A stretch of 64,000 nucleotides of DNA, taken from NCBI GenBank assembly GCA_027579435.1, contig JANBPK010000852.1, positions 1-64,000 of the forward strand, in the 5' to 3' direction. Origin of the DNA: Candolleomyces eurysporus. Lineage: Eukaryota > Basidiomycota > Agaricomycetes > Agaricales > Psathyrellaceae. A model generated the notes under the pieces. The model was not told the DNA's origin and did no database searches. It was given only the letters and a program-made list of their open reading frames with translations. Every line of letters begins with the position of its first letter. Position 1 is the first letter of the stretch. The position numbers were made by a program, and so were the translations under genes. Shown in pieces: positions 10,634 through 21,180 of the stretch.

Positions 10634-11874
10634 ATGTCTGGAAACAAGTTCGAGGATGCGCTCATCAAGCAGCGGACTCAGATGCGAGAAGAGTATGAGC
10701 GCCAGAAGCAGACTCTCATAAAAGCCACGGAAAAAGCCAGGCCTTCAGCCAATAAGTTCATCGGGCAAAACGACTCTGTCGAAGAGTCGCTCAAGAACAG
10801 CACTGTTGGTCTCGTTCGCCTCGAAGAATTTCAACAGAAGCGAAAGGAGCTAGAGGAGGCCAAAGCTCGCGAGGCTGCTCGTACCAACGAGCTAAAGTAT
10901 GTCGTCTCGCCAAGCCTGTTTACCCCCAGTTTGGCTGATAGAAGGTTGAGTACCGTTTAGGGAAGAGAAGAAAACGAAGAAGAGAAAAAAGGTGGCTAAA
11001 TCTACTTTGTCGTTTGCTATGGACGACGAAGAAGAGGGCGGCGAGGGCTCTGGAAATGGCGAAAGTGGACGCGCAACGCCAAACCGGGATGATACACCTC
11101 CTATCAAGAAAGCGAAGCTGAGCAAGAATCCCAATGTCGATACATCGTTCCTCCCAGACAGGGAAAGGGAGGAGGAGGAACGAAGGGAGCGCGAAAGGCT
11201 GCGACTGGAATGGCTTGCCGCTCAGGAAAGTCTCAAGCAAGAGGAGGTTGAGGTGACCTATTCTTACTGGGATGGTAGCGGGCACCGGAAGAGTGTGATG
11301 GTATGCTAGCTTTCTCTCCATTGAGATACAATACTGAGTTGTGTTTGATGCAGTGTAAGAAGGGGGATGCCATCGCGAACTTCCTTGAGAAGGCTCGTCA
11401 GCAATTCCCTGAGTTAAGGGGAGTGAATGTCGACAACATGATGTACATCAAGGTTAGTCGTTTTTGTACCTCAGCCATACCGCTCTATTGACCATTTGGC
11501 AATAGGAAGACTTGATTATTCCACACGTATGCGTCTCCAGCATCTGTGTCGTGTTTTAGGCTTACCATTCTTCAGCACTACACGTTTTATGACTTTATTG
11601 TCAACAAGGCCCGCGGAAAATCAGGTCCACTTTTCAATTTCGACGTGCATGACGATGTTCGACTCTTGGCTGATGCTACCAAGGAGAAGGATGAGTCCCA
11701 TGCAGGAAAGGTCGTCGAAAGGAGCTGGTATAACCGGAATAAACACATTTTCCCAGCTTCTCGGTGGGAGGTGAGTGCCCTGGCTGCTTTACCATTCGAG
11801 GTTTGCCATACTTACAACTGTACACCCAGGTGTTCGACCCAGAGAAAAACTACGGAAAGTATACGATACATTGA
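10634..11874 (+). CDS. XAP5/FAM50 family nuclear protein
   Basis: A homolog of FAM50A/XAP5, a nuclear protein tied to splicing and gene expression. It starts at 10634 ([20 protein letters not shown]) with a long charged coiled coil. A nuclear localisation cluster ([16 protein letters not shown]) and an acidic stretch with [20 protein letters not shown] follow. The conserved XAP5 core is spread over small exons: [50 protein letters not shown] and [20 protein letters not shown]. It continues with [20 protein letters not shown] and ends [14 protein letters not shown]. Stop TGA at 11872-11874. All the invariant C-terminal blocks are present, so the gene looks intact. Confidence 0.93.
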
Positions 11875-12050
11875 GCATTTGCTAGTCGGTTACGAGTACG
11901 AATGAAAAGCATGCTTTGATTACAACTGGGAAAGACCGTGAAAAAACGCTGCATGAAACACCCTATCATGGGGTCAACTTTCTTCGTCGCCATTTGTACT
12001 TACGATGGTTTGCAAATGGGAAGAAAAGGTTCCAACAAAAGCTAAAAAGA

Positions 12051-12138
12051 TGGGGGCACCGCGGATCGAACGCGGGACCTTTAGAATACATCACGTGACG
12101 ACTTCAGTCTACTGCTCTCCCAACTGAGCTATGCCCCC
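12051..12138 (-). tRNA. tRNA-Phe (GAA) with 15-base intron
   Basis: On the minus strand the acceptor GGGGGCA pairs with TGCCCCC at the other end, with discriminator A. The D arm is GCTC..GAGC, the T arm is CCGCG-TTCGATC-CGCGG and the variable loop is AGGTC. The anticodon loop reads CTGAAG, giving anticodon GAA, followed by an intron of about 15 bases just 3' of position 37. The intron contains CACGTG. The outermost anticodon-stem pair is G-A, a mismatch, while the other four pair. The 88-base length fits 73 plus 15. Confidence 0.92.
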
Positions 12139-12997
12139 GTTGATGAGTCATTTTCTTCTCAGGTCAAGACGGGGAACTTACTCGAGCTAGGCATACACTT
12201 ATAGACTCCTGGGTCTTTGAGCCTGTTGTAGTGGTGTAAAGCGGAAGGCAGCTTCGAGTTAAAATCTCGCAGATAAGTCTATTGAACAGCAGTCCAAAGA
12301 AGGAAAAAAGGAAAAAGAAGAAAAAGGAGGGCAACCACTGGTAACAGTTGTGATTGAACTGGTTCTGGTAACTTGGCAGTGGTGGCCTGCAACAAACATT
12401 GCATGTGCTTCGCTCAGAGAGCCAACAGTCCATAAAATAGTGACATTGCTTGAAATTTGCTTCACTGAGGACAATCACAGGCAGGTGAGGTGCAGGGCAG
12501 AGCACAAGTATGACGAGGAACGGGATCTACCACAGGAAGATCGGTCCATGCTGACAATGTCACGCAACCTCGCAGAGGGCCAGTCACAGGTTGGGTCTCA
12601 GGCTTCAACAATCATCATTTCAAGATGTAAACATATACAGGACCGTACCGGCCAACCATGTTACTGTCAAAAAGCCCTACTGTAGACACAAATCTCCCCA
12701 TCCTGATCAACTAACAACAGCCGAACATTATTACGAGGGTATGTACCATAGTCTGAGAGACCAAAACCAAGAACACACATTGACTGGAAGGACGACCAAA
12801 ATAATACAACAAAGATCGGACACCCCTAATTCAGTGGAACACAAACTCGTCTATATGACGGTAGATGCAGTTGATATCATGGGAAGGCAAATGTGGCAGA
12901 TTACGAAAAACCGAAATCGAGAAAAGTGAGATGGGGGGGTATAAAAATCTTCAAATGCGCTCCGCGCTGACAACCAAGAGGGTCGAAAGTTGAGGAT
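12139..12997. other. Intergenic, no gene recognised
   Basis: About 860 bases between the tRNA-Phe 5' end and the exchanger stop. It has a purine-rich run near 12295-12335 (GGAAAAAAGG, AAAAAGAAG) and a G7 run at about 12934. No open frame matches a known family. Part is likely the VCX1 3' UTR. Confidence 0.5.
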
Positions 12998-15209
12998 TCA
13001 CGAGACCCAGACTAAAACGGAGATGATCAGCATGGGGATGGTAGAGGAGGGATAGGGACGCACAGGCCAAGGCAATCACGAAATAGAGGGTAACAAGCCT
13101 GGTCAGAGGAGGAACATCAGTACTGCCTACGCATCAGACTTGAAAATGAACCACTCACAGCAAACCTTCCATGTAGTTCGACTTGCCATCCCTGTTGCAA
13201 GATATCAATGACCCTTTCTAATGAGAGACTGCAACACACTCACTGGATCAATGTGTTCACAAGCAAGACAGATACGAAGAAGCAGATCGTCTCAAAGTCA
13301 GCGAAGTAGAGAGTCAACTCATGGCCGGTGCTATGAGAAAACCGGCTCAGGTCAAAGCAGCGACAAACTCGGCAGTAACACGCACATCCATCCAATAATA
13401 ACCAATAGAGGAACAACGAAAGCCGCAATTTGCTAACAGGAAACTCGGCTGTCAACAACTCGACACAATCATAAATGAATGACACTCACAATTGACGATC
13501 CGACACAGATAGTGATTGTAAGTTCCATCTTGTCCTTCATGGCCATCCAGATCGAAGTAACATGCTCGGCAGCGTTAGCCTGTAGGTCCGGTGAGCGCAG
13601 TCTGTTAGCAACAGCATCCTGAACGTACCACAATGGGGAGAAGGATCAAACCAATGAACGTCTTGGGGATGTGATATCTTTCCGCAGTCTCTTCGATAGA
13701 GGCGATCACTGCTCGTCTCCCTTTAGCCAACCGATAGAATTTCCGTAGAGTACGGTTACAGCACTCACAGTAATCCGCACAAAATGAGGTAATGACGGTG
13801 ACCACCAACAACCTAAAAAAAATGTCAAACGCCGAGAGTCCCGGTGTTATGAGAGGAACTTACGCCAAAGCAGCCGAAGGCAAATTCATATTGGGCTCTT
13901 CCTCCTCCTCTTCCACCTCATTTTCATGCTGGCTACCATGTTGGCTGCTAGCAGCAGATTGAGATCCTGATCCGTGCTCCAAATCACGGCGATTTCGATC
14001 GTACAGGAAAGCGTGGGATTTAAGCTAGACGCGTGTTAACCCCGAGAGTCAACATAACGTAAGTGGGTCCTTACCTGGAACCACAAGAAAGCGAGGTAGA
14101 CGAATAGAAGGAGAACTGCTGTGCCTCTGGAGATGATAAGAAGTCCTTTCTCAGCAGTTTCCTCGGGGCCTGGTAGACAGGTTATCAAAAGTGCAGGTCT
14201 ACAGAATCAGCTAGACGCCTACCGCGTTTGACGCCGGACATAGTACTGTTATAAGCAGCAGGAATAACGAGTGCTGTGGAGTGCCATCAAAACACGAGTG
14301 AGAGAATTTCGCGATTGACTTGGACTTACTGATACAGGCTAAAGTCATGAGCTTCCATGCGATCAGTGACCGAGAGTACACAGCATTGGGGCGATATGAC
14401 ATACCGAGCTCGATCTGTATGACAGCGTGAAGAACAAGGTGTACGTCAGTTATGCGTGGGGTGGCAGCCCGTAGAAGCCACTTACGCTTGGGCCGCAGTG
14501 ACCTGGAACACGCTTTCAGGCCGTTCGAAACCGGCTGTAGGCGAAGGTGAGATGCAGGAAAATGCGGCAAACGGTCAGGCATACCAGCAAGGAAGGAGCA
14601 ACCAAGAACCAAAAGAAGGTTGGAAAGGATGGAGCCGAGCATCTGAGACAGCATGAGCCACGGCCGCGTCAGATCGGTGAACGCGACTTACAGAAGTCTG
14701 AACGATGCGAATCTCGTCTAAAATTCGATCAGCATCACCATTCCCGATGACGAGGAGAGTATCCACATACTCTGCATCAGTGCGGCAATACCGACGATGA
14801 TTTCGACGGCATTCCCGAATGAGGCGTTCAGCAAGCCAGCAAGCGTCTGTCCAAGACTAGCAGACATGTTCTCCGTCGCGTCGCCAAGAAGCTGATAGCG
14901 GTTTAATACGATCATTCTTGTCCGAAATGTAAGTTACTGCACCTTGGCCAACGGTACGATTCCTATGAAGCTGAAGCTGAAGCGAAGAGCAGCATCCCAG
15001 TTCGAATGATGTGCGACGGCACTGAGAGGCACGAAGAGGAGCAGAATGTTGGTGTATGAGCCAAAGAAGAACCACTTGTACGAGTCGAGCCAAGACGGCT
15101 CCCCCTCGGCTTTGATGGCCTTGACTACGCGCTGGGTGAAGGAGAGACGCTCGGGAGCGTCGCCGTTCTGACGACCGTTGCGGAGGAGGGGTGTGGATTC
15201 TGAGGACAT
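12998..15209 (-). CDS. VCX1: Vacuolar Ca2+/H+ exchanger, CAX family
   Basis: A cation/proton antiporter that loads Ca2+ into the vacuole. It starts at 15209 with MSSESTPLLRNG, which resembles a dileucine vacuolar-sorting signal. The first repeat has the CAX motif ASFGNAVEIIVGIAALMQ. It is followed by MLGSILSNLLLVLGCSFLAG and LVIPAAYNSTMSGVK. An acidic loop (ENEVEEEEEEPNMN, near 13890-13930) separates the halves. The second repeat has ASIEETAERYHIPKTFIG and IVANAAEHVTSIWMA. Then come MELTITICVGSSI, IIGWITGHELTLYF (joined over a short intron), FVSVLLVNTLIQ, DGKSNYMEG and VIALAFWVS. Stop TGA at 12998-13000. There are about ten short introns. The second CAX motif has IVANAAEH where IVGNAAEH is usual. 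Confidence 0.92.
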
Positions 15210-15404
15210 GGGAGAGAGAGGTAAAGGAGGGTGGCGAGAAAAGTGAGACTCGATACCTATGTGTTGTCCAAAAGCGGCGCAGAACCGTCAAGGCGGTGCA
15301 CCCCTTCCGCCCCGACAATGGCCACGCGATGACATCACGTGTCCCAATTTCCCCAAATCCGCCAAATTCCAATTTCCCGCCTCTCATAGCCATTCCTGCG
15401 CACC
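15210..15404. promoter_or_regulatory. Shared divergent promoter, VCX1 / UBA3, with CACGTG box
   Basis: 195 bases between opposing starts. A perfect E-box CACGTG lies at 15336-15341 inside GACATCACGTGTCCC, about 65 bases upstream of UBA3. Such sites bind bHLH factors in fungi; function here is inferred only. Confidence 0.5.
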
Positions 15405-17058
15405 ATGGCTGCCGCTGCATCCTCCTCAGACTGGCCCGGCCGATACCACCACATAGACCAGATCCTCGACAAGCCAGGCCCGCGCACGGACCCCGGGTTC
15501 CTCGCCGGCGATGGAGTACGTTCTTCGCTCCCCAGCCGACGAACGCTCAGCACTGACCCCATCGCGTGCCTTAGGTCAAGGACTTTCTCCGCAGCCAGGC
15601 AAAGATCCTCGTCATTGGCGCCGGAGGACTGGGATGCGAGATCCTCGCCAATCTGGCCCTGACCGGCTTCAAGGATATCCATGTCATCGACATGGACACT
15701 ATTGACATCAGCAACCTGAATCGCCAGTTTCTCTTCAGGTACTCACTCTACCCTTGCATACGTGTTTAGACTCGATATTGACGCGCCGCATTCTCTAGGC
15801 AGAAGGATGTGGGAAAGCCAAAGGCTACCGTCGCTGCAGAGTTCATCATGAAACGTGTACCGGGCGTAACAGTCACTCCGTGAGCGTCACACACTTTCGT
15901 GGGCGCTAATCGCCTAATTCGATTAAACCCTGCCAGATATTTTGGCAAGATCCAGGATAAAGATGAAGAATATTACATGCAGTTCAATCTTGTCATCTGT
16001 GGCTTGGATTCTGTCGAAGCTCGTCGATGGATAAACGCCACTCTTGTGAACATGGTTGACCCAGAGGTTCCCGAGTCACTGAAGCCTCTTATCGATGGAG
16101 GAACTGAAGGTGGGCGCTCCTCCTCTGCGGTTACGTCGGCCTCGATTGACAAGTGACAGGGTTCAAGGGTCAAGCGCGTGTCATTTTGCCTGGAATCACT
16201 TCGTGCTACGAATGTTCTCTGGACATGCTGAACAAGCAGACCCAGTTCCCCATTTGTACGATTGCAAACACCCCGCGGCTGCCAGAGCACTGTATAGAAT
16301 GGGCCTCCGTCCTAGAGTGGCCTCGTGTGTTTGCAGGTATGGTCTTTACACTCTGAATTTGCACGCCGCTCATATCCGCAGACAAGAAACTCGACAATGA
16401 CGACCCAGACCACATCGATTGGCTTTACAAGACTGCCCTCAACCGAGCTCGTGAATTCAAAATCGAAGGTGTGACCTGGTCCCTCACGCAAGGTGTCGTC
16501 AAGAATATCATCCCTGCCATCGCATCAACCAATGCTATCATTGCTGGTGAGTATAACAAGACGANTTTATTTTCCCCGATTCTNAAAAACATTTCTAGCC
16601 GCTTGCTGTAACGAGGCGTTCAAGATTGCGACAAGCTCTGCAGCCTTCCTTAACAACTACTTCATGCTGATCGGAACAGATGGCGTCTACTCGTATACCT
16701 TCGAGCATGAGAAACGGCAAGAGTGTCCTGTCTGTGGAGGAGAAGCCCTTGATTTGTCCATCTCTCCCGAACTGACATTGGAACAACTCATCGAGACGCT
16801 TACTGAGCGGCAGGATATGTAAGTCACTTCTTGGTATCTCGATGCACATCTGACGTCGTCTGTAGTCAAATCAAGAAGCCGTCGCTATCTACGCCTACCA
16901 AACAACTCTATCTGCAAGCACCCCCTCAACTAGAACAAGCCACTAGACCTAACCTCGAGAAGAAGGTNTCAGAGCTGGTGCCACCAAGTGGGGAGGTCAC
17001 CGTTACCGCCTCTACCTTGCCTTTCAGCTTGTCTCTTCGCATCGCATACACCTCTTGA
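15405..17058 (+). CDS. UBA3: NEDD8-activating enzyme E1 catalytic subunit
   Basis: The catalytic half of the NEDD8 E1, which starts cullin neddylation with Ula1/APP-BP1. It starts at 15405 ([18 protein letters not shown]). The ATP fold is [20 protein letters not shown], followed by [17 protein letters not shown]. Substrate contacts follow ([37 protein letters not shown]). The catalytic cysteine is in [16 protein letters not shown]. Zinc cysteines are in [10 protein letters not shown] and [10 protein letters not shown]. The crossover block is [19 protein letters not shown]. The C-terminal ubiquitin-fold domain is present ([16 protein letters not shown] onward). Stop at 17056-17058. N bases at 16565, 16584 and 16968 lie in introns or cost one residue. 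Confidence 0.95.
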
Positions 17059-17203
17059 TCAGTTGCTATCGATTTACACATCTCACATCATGCGCATTGG
17101 ACTCCATCCAAATGTTAAATGTACAACATGTTAGAAATAAACGCTAAACCACGACTATACATCATACNACACGGTAAAATTGGCCACTGAGNCGATCACG
17201 CAG

Positions 17204-19628
17204 CTACCGGTATAAAATAACAACATGTTCCCCAAAGTCACCATTGCCCTGCCCACCGCCCAGGGCTACGAGCCACTCCTCCAGTTGAGGCCAACCGACA
17301 TTCAACCGAACACCAATTTCATCGGTATGATGGTCCCCATCCAACAGCGACAGTGATTCTTGTGGATATGGCATCGAGTTTCCGTTCAACTGCTGGATCA
17401 TGGGCGTTGAAGGCGACTGCATCGTACGCGGTCTCGAAGGCGTCAACATGACCNTTGGCATGACCGGAGAAGGCGGTGGGTTACTCGGGGGCAAGATCAA
17501 CGAAGTCCGCCTCGAATCTCTNCCACTGCCCCCCTTCCCGGGACTACCGTGGATAGGTGCTGCGCGCATAGTAGCCACGGAGGCAGCAGTTGCCGTAGTC
17601 GCACTGCCTATCGTCGTGGAGTAGGACCCAGNCCCGGGTACGAAGCTTTGGATCGCTGGGGTGGCGCTGGTCTGGGATGCGCTTGGGAACTGCTGCGATC
17701 CGTTTTCCTCTCGGTGTTGGGAGGAGAAGCTCATCCAGGAATTGCGTGGGCTGTGGATGCCACTACTTATGCCGGATTTCTGGACATCCCTGTTCCTGAG
17801 CTGTTCCAGTACTTTCTCGGCCGCACTTGCTCGTCGAGCCCTGTGGGTGAATGTCGATGCTGCTGACACCAATGGCGGCTCGGCGTTGGACCCCGATTCG
17901 ATGGGACTAAGGACCGCAGAATTTTGGGAGATTTGACGAATCATTTGATCAGAGGTGGCGAGTGGAGGTGGAGTGAGAGGTGAGGTGAAAGCGGGGAATC
18001 GGAGAGCGGCAGGGTTGTTGAAGCTCCTTGCTCGTTTCCTTGCAAGGTTTGAGCCTCCTGTGATATCGTACGCGCTCATGGGCCCGTTGTACCCCATCAA
18101 GTCTGGTTCAGGTTGGATTGGGGGTGGAATATAGACAGGCCAGCGGTGTACGCGTCGAAGGAAGCCCTTTAACTCGTTTCAGAGAGAAGAGATACCAATG
18201 CGGTTAGGAAANATACCTTGATAACGCCAAAGGTTGTGAATCGGCGNACGTCGATCCCNTAACTTTCAACGTTATGAGAGTCCATCCACTCGTAGACAGT
18301 CTTTCCCGTCCTGAATCGAGAGTACAAGTGNAGGAGGTCNGGCCAATCCGGTATCTGTTTNGTGCCTGTAACANCATGAGGCCTGACTTCGAAGAAGGGG
18401 GTCGCGCNACGTTACCTGGTTTTACGACGTAAGGACCACATTCATCTTTCACATGGCTTTCATCCGCCAGCCACTGGATGCTCTTGCACAGGGTATACAT
18501 GTTGGAGTATTGGAATATGTCCAAGGTCATTATGACCTGGTAGAATCTGCGCAGGGTCAGTGNCTGAACANTCCAATCATGATTATTCTTACAGCAAGTG
18601 AGATATGGCTTGTCGCGTTAGCCGTATGTCGCAGTCGGCTAGTTGGGCAATCCTACTGACGTGATTCACACCGTCGATGTATTGAACAACCTAATGCCCT
18701 TCGTTTAGAAGAGAAAGGGGGAAAGGGCAGNGAATAATCCACCTTTTGCATAGTGAGGTCCCAGTTACCTTCTATCCTCTTGGTTAGATTGATCAAACAA
18801 AGAGGAACCATCCAGTCCTTGACCTCCGGTGGGTTAGGGTAGAATGGGAATATCTTGAGTTCAATCGAATTGAACTGATCTATAGGGATGGAAGTCTCCG
18901 AGTACGAGTTCAGGTCCTCGTAGAGCTGCTCAAGGATGGCATGGATTTGNTGAGACGTCTGTTCCGACGAGAGAAAACGAGACTCTTCCTAAATGTCACC
19001 TCTTATCAATCCGAGGCCCACGACGATATAAAGTTGCAAAGCTCACTTCGCACGACTTCAAGACTCTGCTAACTTTTCTGACAATTGGNTCATAGCAGCT
19101 GAGATCTGCGCTTCGTTCGAAGACAAAGCATAGGTTATATCGGAAGTAGTTTCGTTCGTAACCTCCAGGCAGCTCGACAGGAAACCCAATGATCCGGTGC
19201 CGTCTCGTCGAGCATGTAACCAGCCGTCCGCACAAAGCAGGTGGTGGTATCACATACATAGAGATATCGGAGAAGTTGAATAGGGTTTTCTGATACGATA
19301 GAGACCGCTTCTGAGGAGAGGGGAACTGGCGTCCGCGTCTGGTGAAGTAGTCTGTCGGTGACGCAAGTGAGATGCTTGAGTTGCGAGATGGTGCATCGGA
19401 GTTTCCAGCGTTGGAACGTTGGGGCAATGGTGAGCTGGGGTCGGGAGATGGGGAAGGAGAGGATAAGGAATCGCTACTACTCGGCAAGGGGGTTGCCTGG
19501 GTCGTTGACGAAGTGGCTATTAGACCTTCTGGGACCTGGTACACGATCTTCGGACCCGTCTTTTCGTGGAAGACAGCATAAAATACGGATTGAATCCGGG
19601 GGAGAAACGAGTCGCCGCCATCTTGCAT
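17204..19628 (-). CDS. NPR2: Npr2, SEACIT/GATOR1 subunit
   Basis: A subunit of the complex that turns down TORC1 when amino acids are short. It starts at 19628 (MQDGGDSFLPRIQSVFYAVF) and runs through HEKTGPKIVYQVPEG. A Ser/Pro-rich linker precedes the second Npr2 block (ISMYVIPPPALCGRLVTCS, GFPVELPGGYERNYFRYNLC). Later exons give QIHAILEQLYEDLNSYSE, LKIFPFYPNPPEVKDWMVPL, HLLYYQVIMTLDIFQYSNMY and FTTFGVIKGFLRRVHRWPVY. A long disordered Ser/Thr/Pro region (about 17340-18050) follows, then the C-terminal block (WPQLEEWLVALGG). Stop at 17204-17206. Several N bases fall in exons (for example 17454, 17522, 17633), each costing one unknown residue. It is divergent from OGG1. Confidence 0.9.
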
Positions 19629-19744
19629 CGTGCTCGTCGTTGGTGTTGCAGGCCTTGTCGACGGATTGGACAATGTCGTCGTTGATGGGATCAACGGTCC
19701 ACTCGCGCGCCAGGTTCTGCCACNGTGGTTCAACGCGTTTACTA

Positions 19745-21180
19745 ATGACCTCCGTGCCAGTGCCCAAAGGATTCCAAGCTTTGCCCCTTGGCGTCGCCCA
19801 ATTATCCCTTGCTGCTGTGCTGAAATGTGGACAGTCCTTTCGCTGGTCAANACTGCCAATTCCTTCCCAGAAATCACCCGNTCCAGAAGTNNCACAGGAA
19901 CCAGAATTATCTGCGGTCGAATATCGACTTTGCCTCAGAGACCGTGTCGTCTGCTTGAGACAGTCTCCAGACACGCTTTTCTATCGGTCTTACTTCCCAG
20001 ACCCCCAGCCGGCACCTCCTGAAGCTCTCNTGCGGGAGGCAGAAACATTGGTCTGGCTCAAAGACTACTTTCAATTGGACGTCGACCTGGAGGAGCTGTA
20101 CAAGCAATGGTCCTCAAAAGACGTGGTCTTCGCAAAGTTTCAAGACCGTTTCAAAGGGATAAGGATGTTACGCCAGGATCCTTGGGAGAATCTCATTTCG
20201 TATGTTCCCTCAGTGCCAATCNCTTGGTCGTCCNCTCANCNGNTCATNTTNCNAGTTTCATATGNTCATCTAACAACAACATTTCTCGAATCACGAAAAT
20301 GGTGCAAAATTTGTGCAAGCATTTCTCGCCACCGTTGCTATCACTGCCGGACCACTGCAATCCTGGCGAAGTATGCACGTATCACCCATTCCCAAGCCCC
20401 TCTGCTTTGGCAGAATCCACTGTGAACGCGACTCTTCGCTCATTAGGCTTTGGTTATCGCGCTGACTACATCCAGCGGACGGCCAAGATGCTCGTCGACA
20501 CTCATGGTCTTTCCCCTCTCTCCCCTGAAAAGAGAGAACCGTCGGAGGTGTGGCTTGACACTTTACGCCAAGTCGACACTGCAGCCGCGAGGGANGAACT
20601 CCTCAAATTCGTAGGAGTGGGCAGAAAGGTCGCAGACTGCGTTCTTCTGATGAGTATGGATAAGGTATTGTTTTACCAAAGCTTATGAGACGTTACTCAC
20701 CCATGTTGATAGAAAGAAGTCGTTCCAGTCGATACCCATGTCCATCAAATTGCCGTGAAACACTACGGACTCAAGGGCTCATCNGGGAAGACAACCATGA
20801 CCCCGAAATTGTACGATGATGTTAATGCTAAACTCTATTCACTCTGGGGAGANTATGCAGGCTGGGCACATTCNGTAGGTTTCCAGCCTTACCTTTCCGG
20901 CCGATCTTTGTTCAATCGNCCTCAGGTTCTATTCACTGCTGACCTCAAAATATTCTCAAACTACGGCCTGGCGGAGACTGCGCCTNCTCCCTCGCCCTCN
21001 CCGACAAAAGCAATGGCAAAACTGACTTTGGATGGACAAGTCNCTAATGGCCCATCGCCATTAGGAGCCACTCCCTCGCCTNCGCCTTCACCGCGAAAGA
21101 GGAAAGCAAAGGACTCTACCTTNANCTCAANACAGNCACCNCCTCGNGTTACAAGACGCCGAACAAATCCAAGGGCTTAN
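19745..21180 (+). CDS. OGG1: 8-oxoguanine DNA glycosylase/AP lyase
   Basis: A base-excision repair enzyme that removes 8-oxoguanine. The start at 19745 gives MTSVPVPKGFQALPLGVAQL followed by the FGQSFRW-like CGQSFRW. The body includes FQDRFKGIRMLRQDPWENLI and ICSSNNNISRITKMVQNLCK. The HhH-GPD motif is LLKFVGVGRKVADCVLLMSM, with the catalytic lysine at 20626-20628. After an intron comes VVPVDTHVHQIAVKHYG with the aspartate at 20731-20733. The C-terminal end is a Pro/Ser- and Lys/Arg-rich tail with NLS-like clusters (PRKRKAK, TRRRTNP), longer than in animals. The stop is read as TAA at 21178-21180. Its third base is N here but A in the duplicated tail. Many N bases make some residues unknown. 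The last ~105 bases recur at 25281-25385. Confidence 0.92.

Noticed and set aside
19358..19744. Long plus-strand frame running into OGG1
   Set aside because: It lies antisense to NPR2 exon 1 and shows no family resemblance before the OGG1 N-terminal sequence at 19745.
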